DNA from: Rivularia sp034931125
GTDB lineage: Bacteria > Cyanobacteriota > Cyanobacteriia > Cyanobacteriales > Nostocaceae
Direction: 5' to 3'
Assembly: GCF_034931125.1 (NCBI RefSeq)
Contig: NZ_JAYGHM010000017.1
Coordinates: forward strand, 53,260 to 117,259
Length of the DNA stretch: 64,000 bases
Shown: piece by piece, positions 1 through 10,100 of the stretch
Numbering within the stretch: the first letter of the stretch is position 1
Layout of the letters: each line of letters starts with the position of its first letter
Position numbers and translations under genes: made by a program
The notes under the pieces: model-generated
What the model saw: the letters and a program-made list of their open reading frames with translations, nothing else
Database searches by the model: none
Told to the model about the DNA's origin: nothing

Positions 1-27
1 ACGTTCTTTTATTCTGTATAAGAACGT
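1..27. repeat. 8-bp inverted repeat at window edge
   Basis: ACGTTCTT at 1-8 is perfectly complementary to AAGAACGT at 20-27, with an 11-nt loop. It lies about 80 bp upstream of the STAND/TPR gene. It could be a hairpin or an operator-like site; the sequence to the left is not available, so its role is open. Confidence 0.4.
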
Positions 28-104
28 AATTTTCGTGTCTCTAATCTCGGAGTTTAGCTAACTGAAGTCTTGCGAATAACTACTTGTTAAAGTCAGCCAT
101 AATT

Positions 105-2906
105 ATGTTAAAAGGACGTTACGAAGAAATAAGCAATCGCGAATACGTAGAACAATTATTATTTAGACTTGTTAGTGATGAGAGTAATTCTGCCGATGCA
201 GTGGTTTTCTACGGACGATTGGGAATTGGAAAATCAACTCTTTGTAAGGCTTTGTATAATCAAGTAACAGAATCAGGTTTATACAGCACAATTATTAATG
301 GAACGGAAATACTTAATAATTATGTCATCTCAAGTTCTGCAAACGCAGCTTTATTTGAGTTGGGAAAATGCTTACTAAAAAATAATTCTGATATAAGTAG
401 TTTTGAAATAATATATCTACTGTATCAAGCACTGACAAATTCATCAATTGCTCAAGAAAACCAAATATTACCAATTATTGAAGTAGTTAAAAAAGGTTTA
501 TACCAATTTCCATTATTGGAATATACTAAAATTTTCGGTAGTAATTCAAATAAACGTGAATTTGAATCAGTATTGCTTGGAGATAAAATATTTTCTTGTT
601 TGAACTGGTTTTTTATCCAGCAAACAGAAACAATTCGTCAATGGTGGAAGTTGCGGGGTAGTCAATATTTACAAGAGTTAAAAAATTGTGCAAATTTACA
701 AGAAATTTTGGAATTACTACCTATACTTCTAGCACGAGATTTACAGCTACATTTTTCAGAAAGTCGTAAAAAAGCAGTAATTTTTATTGATAATTATGAA
801 TATTTAACCGATGCTGGGAATAAGTGCAATTGGTTAAAGGATTTAATTAATTTAGTTAAACCCAGTTCTGGAATATTATGGGTTGTTTTTGCAGAAAAGC
901 CAGTTGATTTAACAAATCATACTCAAAATATCCCGCTTCAAAGTTTGACAGATAGCCAATGTAAGGCAATTGTACAGAAATCAGGTATTAATAACTTAGA
1001 AATTTCGCAACTGATAATTCAAGCATCTGGGGGTATTCCTCTGTATCTGCATTTGGGAATAGAAACTTACCTATCACTTGTAAAGCAAAAAACTCCCCAT
1101 ATTGAAGATTTTGGTGATAATATTTCAGAAATTGTACCGCAACTAAATGCAGCTTGGGATTGGTACGAACAAAGAATCTGGCAAATTTTATCTAACTGTG
1201 ATAGTTGGGATGAGGTGTTGTTTGCAAAATTGATGAGTCAATTTGAAATTGCCAACTGTAACTGGATCTGTGATTGTTGGGGTAAACTATTTCACAAAGT
1301 TGTCAAATCACCCTTTGTAGAATCAAATTCACAAGGATTCTGTTTGCACCCAATTGTGGGAAAATACTTGTATCACAATCAGCCGGAGAATTTACTGCAA
1401 TCTGTTAATTGTTGGCTGTATGAATATTATCAAAGTGATACCTCCGGTGAGCTTCGCTTAACGCAATTACAGTTAACCCTGGTAAAGCTACTCGAACATG
1501 GTTTAAATCAACAGCAACAAGTAGGTAAACATCAGTTTTCTGCTGTCATGCTGCAATCTTTACTCAAATATCAACAAAATGCTTTACTCTTTGCTTTACT
1601 AGGTAAATCTCTTTCGGCTTTAGGAGATTACGAACAAGCAATAATTGCATTAGAAACAGCGCTCTCTTTATGGGATGCTGATATTGAACAAAATCTTGTT
1701 GCAACTGTAGAATTACATTTAGCAATTTGTTACCTAAAAGTTTTACGTAATGCAGATGCCGATCGCGCTGCAAAAAATGCATTTCACATCCGCACAACTC
1801 AATTAGATCGTAATTCTATTGAAATAGCCGAAGTCTTAAATATTCAAGTAGAAATTGCTGTCCTTAAAGAAAATTATTCAGAAGCATTAAAGTTAAGTCA
1901 GCAGGCTTTACAGATATTGGAATCTCATCAAAACGTCGAATATTTACAGCTTGCTCACACTAAGTTTACCACCGCTTGGTTAAACGCGATCGCCAAAAAT
2001 CTGGATACAGCTTCAAAGCAGTTTAAACAAACTTTGGATATCCTCCACCTTGCAGATCGAAACCACCCCCTAGGATTTTTCTGTCACGAGATGCTAGGCA
2101 ATATCTACCAAAAAATGGGTTACTTTAGATATCAGCAAGCTTATGAGGAGTACAAGCTAGCATTAGAAACCGCCGAAATTAGCTTTGGTTTGACACATCC
2201 GCAAACCTTACAACTAATTACTGGTATAATAAATTTTTCCCGCATTCGTGGCGAATACGATACAGTAGATATTCTCACACAACGCCGCCATGCCAACATG
2301 GAAATTAGTAATTTTGAAGAAACACCTGCTGCTGCTGACAGGCTGAATAAAATGGGTTGCTTACTTTATCAACAAGGAAATTTTGCTTGTTCTGAAAATT
2401 TATTACAGCAAGCGCTAAAGATTAATTGTAAAATCCTGAGCGAACAGCATCCTCAGACAGCCGAAAGTTTCCATAACCTAGGACTAATTTACAAATCTCA
2501 AAAAAGATATGATATTGCACAAGGGTGTTTTGAACAAGCTCTGCAAATTCGTTCTCAAATGCTGGGAGAAGAACATCCTACCACCGCTAACAGTTTAAAT
2601 AGTTTAGCTGCACTTTACTGTTGTATGGGGAAATACTCACAAGCGGAACCCCTTTTACAGCAAGCATTAAAAATCTGCCAAAACAAATTTGGAGAAATGC
2701 ATCCCCATACGGCAACAACCTTAAATAATTTGGCACAAATGTATCTTTGTCAAGGAATTAAAGCCAAAGCTGAACCGATTTTTCAACAAGCATTAGATAT
2801 TTGTATTGCTGTTTTGGGGAAAGAACATTCTCATACCAAGACCGTACAAAGCAATTTGAATCGATTACATAATGAGGGAGATCGAGGAGTTGGAGAATTT
2901 AACTAA
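105..2906 (+). CDS. STAND-like P-loop ATPase with C-terminal TPR repeats
   Basis: Predicted cytosolic signalling ATPase of about 933 residues. A Walker A motif (GRLGIGKST) is at about residues 37-45 and a Walker B-like strand ending in a conserved Asp (VIFIDNYEYL) at about 225-235, giving an N-terminal NACHT/ORC-like ATPase module. From about residue 470 the protein is helical with tetratricopeptide repeats. The last four are the kinesin-light-chain/TPR_12 type (QAL-I, HP-TA-SLNNLA patterns, about 42 residues each). ATG at 105 is preferred over TTG at 84, which only adds seven residues. In this family TPRs usually act as the sensor and the P-loop as a switch. No effector domain is visible at the N-terminus, so the output is unknown. 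The gene converges on the DUF3616 gene with 4 bp between them. Confidence 0.8.
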   Translation: MLKGRYEEISNREYVEQLLFRLVSDESNSADAVVFYGRLGIGKSTLCKALYNQVTESGLYSTIINGTEILNNYVISSSANAALFELGKCLLKNNSDISSFEIIYLLYQALTNSSIAQENQILPIIEVVKKGLYQFPLLEYTKIFGSNSNKREFESVLLGDKIFSCLNWFFIQQTETIRQWWKLRGSQYLQELKNCANLQEILELLPILLARDLQLHFSESRKKAVIFIDNYEYLTDAGNKCNWLKDLINLVKPSSGILWVVFAEKPVDLTNHTQNIPLQSLTDSQCKAIVQKSGINNLEISQLIIQASGGIPLYLHLGIETYLSLVKQKTPHIEDFGDNISEIVPQLNAAWDWYEQRIWQILSNCDSWDEVLFAKLMSQFEIANCNWICDCWGKLFHKVVKSPFVESNSQGFCLHPIVGKYLYHNQPENLLQSVNCWLYEYYQSDTSGELRLTQLQLTLVKLLEHGLNQQQQVGKHQFSAVMLQSLLKYQQNALLFALLGKSLSALGDYEQAIIALETALSLWDADIEQNLVATVELHLAICYLKVLRNADADRAAKNAFHIRTTQLDRNSIEIAEVLNIQVEIAVLKENYSEALKLSQQALQILESHQNVEYLQLAHTKFTTAWLNAIAKNLDTASKQFKQTLDILHLADRNHPLGFFCHEMLGNIYQKMGYFRYQQAYEEYKLALETAEISFGLTHPQTLQLITGIINFSRIRGEYDTVDILTQRRHANMEISNFEETPAAADRLNKMGCLLYQQGNFACSENLLQQALKINCKILSEQHPQTAESFHNLGLIYKSQKRYDIAQGCFEQALQIRSQMLGEEHPTTANSLNSLAALYCCMGKYSQAEPLLQQALKICQNKFGEMHPHTATTLNNLAQMYLCQGIKAKAEPIFQQALDICIAVLGKEHSHTKTVQSNLNRLHNEGDRGVGEFN

Positions 2907-2910
2907 TTAA

Positions 2911-3990
2911 CTAAATTTGAAAAACATCAACATATATTTTTTTATCTGCTCTGATTCGGCGATCGTTAGGAGAATCGTAAAATACCATCAAGCTATCTTG
3001 TTCCCCCCAGCAGGAATACAGCGCTAATCCTTCAGCATGGTCGGAACCAATGGTAAAAGGTAAGTCAAACAAGGGATATAAGCTATCCTCATGTTGCTGG
3101 TGAATATTATCATTGCTACTCGCATCATTTACAGCATTTTTCCAGCGAAATACCTCCATTTCTCCTTCAACAGCCATTGTTGGGCCAGCTAAAATAATTA
3201 AATCTGAATCTTGCAAACATAATTCTCGTATCCCCAAACCGTTCAAATCGAGAAAATGCTTTTTGTATTTTGCACCGCGATCGGTAATTTCTTGCAGCAC
3301 CAGCACACCCGGTTCGGATTCTGTTAATTGTAATTCAAGAATTAAAGCCCATCCCCGTAATACAGGTCCTCGTAAACCGAGAAAAAGGCGGTTATTACTT
3401 GCTATTGCTAAACCTTCAATATCCAAACCGTTATCTTTAGAAGGTATTCCACTAGTAATAAATGGTTTTAAATGTACATCTTCTTTTAACGCTTCAAATA
3501 ATAAATTGCGATCGCCAATTGTTTGCAAACAAGCTGCGCTTAAAGTTTCTCCTTCAACAGGAACGCAAGATTTAATTAATTCACCATTCACAACAGGAAT
3601 TCTTGCCAAAATAAAACGGTTTAGGTCGGTAGTAATAGTAGCAAGTCGAGATAAATCTGTTTCTAAATCTTTGCCTTTGGGCTTCTTTCTTTTAGTACTG
3701 TGAGAACCAGTCAACCACAGATATCCATCCCTAAAATCCATACCTTCAATATCAATTTCATCATCATTAAATAGCTTGATATAATCCTTTAATAAAAAAC
3801 GTTGATGTTTACCATAACTATGACAATCAATAGGAGAAAGACGCTCAACCCCCACCATTTCATCAGAACCAATCCACAAACTACCATCATCGCTAAAAGT
3901 AGCAGCAGAAATATCGCTGACAATATCATCACTTCTCTGCTCGAAGTGGAGTAAAACGCGAGTTAATAAAAAAGATTCAAGTTGTGACAT
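2911..3990 (-). CDS. DUF3616 domain protein
   Basis: A 359-residue soluble protein matching DUF3616, a family of unknown function common in cyanobacteria and other multicellular bacteria. Characteristic stretches are AATFSDDGSLWIGSDE near the N-terminus, DIEGMDFRDGYLWLTGSHS around residue 80, LDIEGLAIASNNRLFLGLRGP in the middle and SDHAEGLALY near the end. The repeated 'EG-A/D-x-hydrophobic' strands suggest a beta-propeller-like fold of the esterase-like type; this fold is an inference. No signal peptide or membrane segment is seen. Its start is only 60 bp from the divergent DUF4351 gene, so the two probably share a promoter region. Confidence 0.75.
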   Translation of the reverse strand: MSQLESFLLTRVLLHFEQRSDDIVSDISAATFSDDGSLWIGSDEMVGVERLSPIDCHSYGKHQRFLLKDYIKLFNDDEIDIEGMDFRDGYLWLTGSHSTKRKKPKGKDLETDLSRLATITTDLNRFILARIPVVNGELIKSCVPVEGETLSAACLQTIGDRNLLFEALKEDVHLKPFITSGIPSKDNGLDIEGLAIASNNRLFLGLRGPVLRGWALILELQLTESEPGVLVLQEITDRGAKYKKHFLDLNGLGIRELCLQDSDLIILAGPTMAVEGEMEVFRWKNAVNDASSNDNIHQQHEDSLYPLFDLPFTIGSDHAEGLALYSCWGEQDSLMVFYDSPNDRRIRADKKIYVDVFQI

Positions 3991-4050
3991 AAAGCTTTAT
4001 CTATTTGAAATACATCATAAAATTGAACGGCAGTTAATAAACATTATTCA

Positions 4051-5022
4051 ATGACTAGGTTCCCATACGACCAGTTCGCGAAGGATTATCTTGAAGAATT
4101 ATTACAACCATTAGGAAAAATAGAAACCAGTAAGACAGTACCGGCAGAGATCCGGGAAATTGACGTTTACTTTGCGCCTTCGTCTCAACCTACCACAGAT
4201 ACAATACAATTGGGATTGTTAGGACAATTAGCCGAGAAACCCGCACTTATAGAACCATTTAGAAATGCGGTAAAAATCTCAGAAATGCGTAGCTGTATGA
4301 ACAAGTTGTTCTATATTATTGCCGATATAGAACGTCAAAACAAACGCGATAATATCCCCACCCAAGAAGACGATTTACCCAAACTGTGGATTTTATCTCC
4401 TACAGCATCTACAACGATATTAGATGGATTTAAAGCCAGTCTCGACGAAGAAAATTGGGGTGCAGGAGTTCATTTTTTAGGAGACTATCTCAAAACCGTA
4501 ATTATTGCCATTCATCAGCTACCTTGTACACCAGAAACATTGTGGTTAAGGCTTTTAGGCAAAGGTAGAGTACAACAACGAGCCATAGAAGAATTAGAAG
4601 CACTTCCCCAAAATAATCCCCTACGGGATAAAGCAATTGATTTATTATTGAGTTTAAAGACCCAAATAGAAATTAGACAAAATCCAGAAGAAGAGGATAA
4701 GGAGTTACTAATGAATTTATCACCGATTTATCTAGAAAGATTAGCAGCAGCGGAACAAAAAGGACGTAACGAAGGAATACAAGAAGGACGTAACGAAGGT
4801 ATACAACAAGGACGTAACGAAGGTATACAACAAGGACGTAACGAAGGAATACAAAATGAACGTCGTATAGTTATAGAAAATTTATTACGAGCCAGATTTG
4901 GTGCTTTAGATGACGAATTAGAAGCAATTATTCAACCATTATTAGCATTAACTCCAGAAGAATTTTCTCCGTTGTTAATCCAATTGTCCCGTGAGGAATT
5001 GATTTCGAGATTTATAAGATAA
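4051..5022 (+). CDS. PD-(D/E)XK nuclease-like protein with DUF4351 C-terminus
   Basis: 323 residues. The N-terminal part (DQFAKDYLEELLQPLG then EIREIDVYFAP) is the pattern of a large cyanobacterial family of Rpn/PD-(D/E)XK-like proteins, often annotated as hypothetical or 'flagellar assembly protein H'. EIDV would be part of the nuclease core. The region around residues 235-270 is a run of 8-residue repeats of the type GRNEGIQQ (24-bp units), followed by the DUF4351 helical tail (RRIVIENLLRARFGALD, then LTPEEFSPLLIQLSREEL). Such proteins are linked to transposon-like or recombination-promoting functions in other bacteria; no activity is proven for this one. A partial copy of the 3' end follows directly downstream. 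Confidence 0.65.
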   Translation: MTRFPYDQFAKDYLEELLQPLGKIETSKTVPAEIREIDVYFAPSSQPTTDTIQLGLLGQLAEKPALIEPFRNAVKISEMRSCMNKLFYIIADIERQNKRDNIPTQEDDLPKLWILSPTASTTILDGFKASLDEENWGAGVHFLGDYLKTVIIAIHQLPCTPETLWLRLLGKGRVQQRAIEELEALPQNNPLRDKAIDLLLSLKTQIEIRQNPEEEDKELLMNLSPIYLERLAAAEQKGRNEGIQEGRNEGIQQGRNEGIQQGRNEGIQNERRIVIENLLRARFGALDDELEAIIQPLLALTPEEFSPLLIQLSREELISRFIR

Positions 5023-5034
5023 TATTATAACTAC

Positions 5035-5073
5035 GATTTAGCTTGTTATTTTTTACTAAATATAAGCTAAATC
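5035..5073 (+). terminator. Hairpin between DUF4351 gene and its partial copy
   Basis: GATTTAGCTT (5035-5044) pairs perfectly with AAGCTAAATC (5064-5073) around an AT-rich 19-nt loop. It sits 13 bp after the stop codon of the full-length gene and ends exactly where the duplicated 3' fragment begins. It may be a weak terminator or the footprint of the rearrangement that made the duplication; there is no clear T-run after the stem. Confidence 0.45.
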
Positions 5074-5104
5074 AAGTCCAGAAGAAGAGGATAGGGAGTT
5101 ACTG

Positions 5105-5365
5105 ATGAATTTATCACCGATTTATCTAGAAAGATTAGCAGCAGCTAAACAAAAAGGACTTAACGAAGGAATACAACAAGGACGTAACGAAGCAATACAA
5201 AATGAACGTCGTATCGTTATAGAAAATTTATTACGAGCCAGATTTGGTTCTTTAGATGACGAATTAAATTCAATTATTCAACCACTATCAGCATTAACTC
5301 CAGAAGAATTTTGTCCGTTGTTAATACAATTGTCCCGTGAGGAATTGATTTCAAGGTTTAGATAA
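5105..5365 (+). pseudogene. Truncated tandem duplicate of DUF4351 gene 3' end
   Basis: An 86-residue frame nearly identical to the last third of the preceding gene, from MNLSPIYLERLAAA to the closing LSREELISRF. Homology begins upstream of the ATG, at about 5077 (tccagaagaagagg), in what was coding sequence in the parent (from about 4684). This is therefore a partial gene copy and not a separate small gene. The copy has fewer 8-residue repeats than the parent and a few substitutions (ALDDELEA to SLDDELNS). The reading frame is intact and begins at an internal Met, so a short DUF4351 peptide could still be made. Confidence 0.7.
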
Positions 5366-5543
5366 CAGTCAGTTTTTTTCTTAACAAGGATACATTACCA
5401 AAGTTAATCTGATAAAACAGCTTTTTGCACAGCATCTTGATAAATCGGTAAAATCCTTGTTTCCTCTTTGGAAGAAAGTTGAATAAAAAACCAAAAATAA
5501 TCAACGATCATATAATTTTATCCTCATAAAGTAACTGATTTAA

Positions 5544-5579
5544 AAAACCGCAGAGACGCGGAGAGCGCAGAGGAAGAGA
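5544..5579. repeat. Dispersed 'cgcagag' repeat in intergenic region
   Basis: The 316-bp stretch 5366-5681 has no convincing gene. It contains a purine-rich dispersed repeat (accgcagagacgcggagagc followed by gcagaggaagag) of a kind seen in many Nostocales intergenic regions; a related fragment in the opposite orientation lies near 12150-12170. A minus-strand frame of 35 codons (5404-5511) is open, but it is too short to assign and may be a gene remnant. Confidence 0.5.
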
Positions 5580-5681
5580 TAAAGAGATATGGATTATTTT
5601 GGAGTAAGGGAAAAGTATTCTAAGAATGTAAACGATAATAAATAAATATTAATATTATAGTAAAAGCACTGGAATCTTAAT

Positions 5682-7121
5682 ATGCAAACAGTTCAAAAGT
5701 CCGCAACAAAAGCTTGGTCGCAAGCGTTCAAACAACCCGCGACGGAATTTCCCTTAACTCCACTTTCAATAATTGAAGGTGAAATTCCCGCAAGTTTAAA
5801 TGGTACGCTTTACCGCAATGGTCCGGGAAGATTGGAACGTGGGGGTATTTCTGTAGGACACTGGTTTGATGGAGATGGTGCAATTCTTGCCGTACATTTT
5901 AATTCCAGTTTCCCTCCTTCAGAAGGGGGGACTAAGGGGGGTAATGCATCAGCTGTTTACCGTTATGTACAAACCGAGGGATTTAAAAAAGAAGAAAGTG
6001 CGGGTAAATTGCTTTACGGTAATTATGGGATGACAGCACCGGGAGCAGTTTGGAATCAGTGGTTAAAGCCAATTAAAAATGCTGCAAATACTTCGGTTTT
6101 AGCGTTACCCGATAAACTTTTAGCTTTGTGGGAAGGTGACAACCCCCATGCATTGGATTTACAAAACCTCGATACTTTTGGAAAAGATGATTTGGGGGGA
6201 TTGGATAATGGGTTAGCTTATTCCGCACATCCAAAAGTTGATTCTCAGACTGGGGAAATTTTTAATTTTGGTGTGTCACCTGGATTAAATGCAACTCTAA
6301 ATATCTACAAAAGCGATTGTACGGGAAAGATTATTAAAAAAGCTGCACATCAAATTGATGGTGTACCTTTAGTACATGACTTTGTTTTAGCAGGAGGATA
6401 TTTAATATTTTTTATTCCTCCAGTGCGGTTAAATTTATTAATGCCTGCAATTGGATTAAGTTGCTATAGTGATGCGCTACAATGGCAACCAAGTAAAGGA
6501 ACTCAGATTTTAGTTTGCGATCGCGATTCTTTAGATATTATCAGCCGTAGCGAGACAGAACCCTGGTTTCAATGGCATTTTTCTAACGGTTATATAGACG
6601 ATAGTGGTGCGGTAATTGTCGATATCGCGAGTTATCAGGACTTTCAAACAAATCGATATCTTAAGGAAGTTGCGACAGGAAAAACTCATACTGCGGCAAA
6701 AAGTAGCCTAACGCGAGTCAACTTAAATCCGCAAACTGGTAAAGTAAGTAATATAGAAACATTATTTGATAGACACTGCGAATTTCCGACCGTACCGCAG
6801 CAAAATGTCGGAAAATCTTCTCGATATACTTATCTTTCCACAGTTAAGGAAGGTACGGATATTAGTAAAGAGATATTAAATAGTATTGCTCGCTTTGACC
6901 ATCAAACAAATAGTATTACCGAAGCAAACTTTGGCGAAAATCTTTATCCTTCCGAACCAATTTACGCGCAAGGTTTTCTTCTAACGGTTGTCTACAATGG
7001 CAATTCAGATAGTAGCGAAGTATGGATATTTGATGCAGATAGGTTAAATGAAGCACCAGTTTGTAAATTGAGTTTACCTAGCGTGATTCCTCCCGGTTTT
7101 CATGGTACTTGGAAAGAATAG
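5682..7121 (+). CDS. Carotenoid cleavage oxygenase (RPE65/apocarotenoid oxygenase family)
   Basis: 479-residue non-haem iron dioxygenase that should cleave a double bond of a carotenoid or apocarotenal, the retinal-forming type in cyanobacteria. The four iron-binding histidines of the family are visible: H183 (AHPKVD), H232 (VHDF), H299 (WHFSNG) and H474 (GFHGTW, next to the C-terminus). The N-terminal LNGTLYRNGPGRLERGG and HWFDGDGAI motifs are also typical. An oddity is a Gly/Ser/Pro-rich insertion at about residues 77-92 (FPPSEGGTKGGNAS), encoded by a DNA segment that looks like a dispersed intergenic repeat. It lies in a loop region before the VYRYVQTEG strand. Substrate cannot be fixed from sequence. 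The gene converges on the large CHAT/WD40 gene. Confidence 0.9.
   Translation: MQTVQKSATKAWSQAFKQPATEFPLTPLSIIEGEIPASLNGTLYRNGPGRLERGGISVGHWFDGDGAILAVHFNSSFPPSEGGTKGGNASAVYRYVQTEGFKKEESAGKLLYGNYGMTAPGAVWNQWLKPIKNAANTSVLALPDKLLALWEGDNPHALDLQNLDTFGKDDLGGLDNGLAYSAHPKVDSQTGEIFNFGVSPGLNATLNIYKSDCTGKIIKKAAHQIDGVPLVHDFVLAGGYLIFFIPPVRLNLLMPAIGLSCYSDALQWQPSKGTQILVCDRDSLDIISRSETEPWFQWHFSNGYIDDSGAVIVDIASYQDFQTNRYLKEVATGKTHTAAKSSLTRVNLNPQTGKVSNIETLFDRHCEFPTVPQQNVGKSSRYTYLSTVKEGTDISKEILNSIARFDHQTNSITEANFGENLYPSEPIYAQGFLLTVVYNGNSDSSEVWIFDADRLNEAPVCKLSLPSVIPPGFHGTWKE
5911..5946. repeat. Repeat-like insertion inside carotenoid oxygenase gene
   Basis: The segment beginning ccctccttcagaagggggg and continuing with actaagggggg resembles the G/C-rich hairpin repeats found between genes (compare ccctctcctt and ggagggggtttggggg near 58961-59045). 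Here it is in frame and adds roughly 12-16 residues to the protein. That it is an insertion is inferred from family knowledge; no alignment was run. Confidence 0.45.
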
Positions 7122-7164
7122 AATTAATCGCAAGGTAGATTTGATAATAAAATAAAAGCTTCAC

Positions 7165-10100
7165 TCAATTACACAAATTGCGATCGCTTTTATCAAAACT
7201 GGCACTATTTTTCAGATAATCTTGTACCCACTTGCAGCCCGGTATCAATGGATCTATGAGCGCACTTTGGTTATTATCCCACAGAATGACTATCTTATCC
7301 TCACCTGCGGATGCAATGGTATTACCATCTGGGCTGAAGGATACTTCTCTTAACCCTTGCTCATGTCCTCTTAGGGTTGCAAGCAAGATTCCGTTAGAGT
7401 TCCAAAGTTTAATGTTGTTGTCACCCCCTGCTGAGGCAATAATTTTACCGTCAGGACTGAAAGATATTCCCCTCACCCCATCACTGTCTGCTTTGAAATT
7501 TTTTACGAATTGACCTTTAACTTTCCAAAGCTTAATACTGTTATCCAAGCCCCCTGAAGCAATCGTTTTACCATCTGGACTAAAGGAAACTGCAAATACG
7601 GAGTCTTTATGGGGTAAAGTATGCAATAAAGTACCATCTACTTTCCATAATTTAACAGTTTCATCCAAACTCGCTGAAGCAATCGTTTTACCATCGGGAC
7701 TAAAAATAACTTTTCTAACTTCATTGCTATGTCCTTGGAGTGTCTTAAGTAATTTCCCGTTAATATCCCAGATTTTGATGGTACTATCCATACTTGCTGA
7801 AGCAATTTTTTGACCATCTGGACTGAAAGCGACTCCCCAAACTCCTTTATTATGTCCTTTGAAGTCTCGCAACCAAGTGCCATTCGATTTCCAAAGTTTG
7901 ATAGTTTTATCATCCGAAGCTGAAGCAATTATCTTACCATCTGGGCTGAAATCTACCCCCAAAACGCCAGCATCATGTCCTTCTAAGGTCGAAAGCAAAC
8001 TGCCATCTTGATTCCAAATTTTAATAGTTGTATCATCTGAAGCCGAAGCAATTGTTTTGCCATCTGGACTAAAACGCACTCCGATAACTGCTTTGTTATG
8101 ATTTTTAAGAACTTGAAACAAACCGTTGTTAAGTTTCCACAGTTTAACGGTTTTGTCCTCGCTCGCTGAAGCTATAGTTTTGCTATCTGGGCTAAAAGCC
8201 ACCCCCCTCACCCTATCGCTGTGACCTTCCAAAGTTTTTAGTAACTTACCATCATGATTCCAAATATTGACAGTGCTATCCCAACTTGCTGAAGCAATTT
8301 TTGTGCCATCTGGACTGAATACTACTTGCCAAACTTTATCGCTATGACCTCGGAAAGTATTTAATTCTCCACCGTACACATTCCAAATTTTTACGGTTTT
8401 ATCTCCACTTGCCGAAGCAATTTTTTGACCATCTGGACTAAATTGCACTGAGTAAACTTTGTCTTCGTGACCTTTGAGAGTATTTAATTTTTTACCATTT
8501 TGATTCCAGAGTTTAATGGTGCCATCTCCACTGGCTGAAGCAATCATTTTACCATCGGGACTAAAAGCAACTGCCCAAATTTCATTATTGTGACCTTTAA
8601 ACGTGTTTAACTCTTTACCATTTTGATTCCAGAGTTTAATGGTGCCATCTGCACTGGCTGAAGCAATAGTTTTACCATCTGGGCTAAATTGCACTGAGTA
8701 AACTTTATCACTGTGACCTTTGAGAGTATTTAACTCTTTACCATTTTGATTCCAGAGTTTAATAGTGCCATCTACGCTCGCAGAAGCAATAGTTTTACTA
8801 TCTGGACTGAAAGCAACTGCCCAAATTTCATTATTGTGACCTTTAAACGTGTTTAACTCTTTACCATTGCGATTCCAGAGTTTAATAGTGCCATCTGCAC
8901 TGGCTGAAGCAATAGTTTTACCATCTGGACTAAAAACAACCGCCCAAATGACTTTCTCATGTCCTGACAATCTGTTATATTCAACTACACTATAAACTGC
9001 CCGTTCTAAATTTTTAGTTGCCTCATTCTTAATATCTGTACTAATCCAAGTTAAATTTTGCGATTTTCGCTTTGTTCTTATTGCTGCTATAAGCGCATCT
9101 AGTTCACGATTTGAGCTTAAATACGCTTCCGAGGATGCACTAAGAGCTTTAATCTCATTCTTTACCGAATTTCGCCATTGCCACCAAGCCAACCCCGCCA
9201 AACTCAAGGCTAAAACCAAGCCAACAGAAAGTCCATAAATAGTAAATCGTCTTCTGCGCTTTTTGTTTTTGCTCTCGCGCTCTCGAAATTTTACACTCAA
9301 CCGAATAAAACTCCTTTCCACCGAACTCAATTCCAAAAAACGTTGATTCTGCCAATCTTGGGCATCTGTAAGTGGCTTTCCTCGCAACAGCGCTCCTTCA
9401 TCACAACCGCTACTTTCCCAAGTAAGCATCGCTACCCTTAACTGCTCTTGCCAGTAGCGAAAGTCTCTGTCCTGATGCATCCACTCTCGTAGTTGTCCCC
9501 AATTGCGAATCAGCGCTTCATGAACTATTTCCACGGTTTCTAAATTCGTTTTCTCGTCGTATCCCGTAACTACCAAACGAGCATCAGCCAAGCGAGTCAC
9601 CAAGTTCCAATTTTCTGCACCTATTTCCTTTAAGGTGGCTACACGACGGGTGTCTTCCGTTCCAAAACCGGGATGCACCAGTTGGATAAAAATCCGCTGC
9701 GCTCTTTCTTTTTCTTCAAAGTTAAGCTGGTTATAGGCTTCCGAAGCATAACAAGCCAATGCCGCTTCTACTGCACCAATTTCATTGTAAGCAGCGTGGG
9801 TTAACTGAGCATCTTGCTGTTTTGCCCATAGCTGAGTTAAAGCAAACTCCAATAAAGGTAAATTTCCCGGATTTAGTTCTGATAAGATACGTTCGGTGAG
9901 TTTATCCTCGATTGTTACTCCTAGTAACTCCACAGGTTTTTCTATCGTCGCTTGCAGTTCGGAGTAGGTCATCGGGCCAAGTTTTAAGTCTGCATACTGC
10001 AATACATCAGCAAAGGGACGGTAAGACAGTGCTTGCCCAAGAAAGTCTGCCCTCAGAGTGATGACTAAAGTGAATCTATGACTATGACTTATTGCTTCTA

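Noticed and set aside
5404..5511. 35-codon minus-strand frame with protein-like composition
   Set aside because: Possibly a remnant, but too short to assign and without a recognised family or ribosome-binding site.
7250..8975. Possible CRISPR-like regular repeats
   Set aside because: The 123-bp period is continuous WD40 coding sequence, with no spacers.
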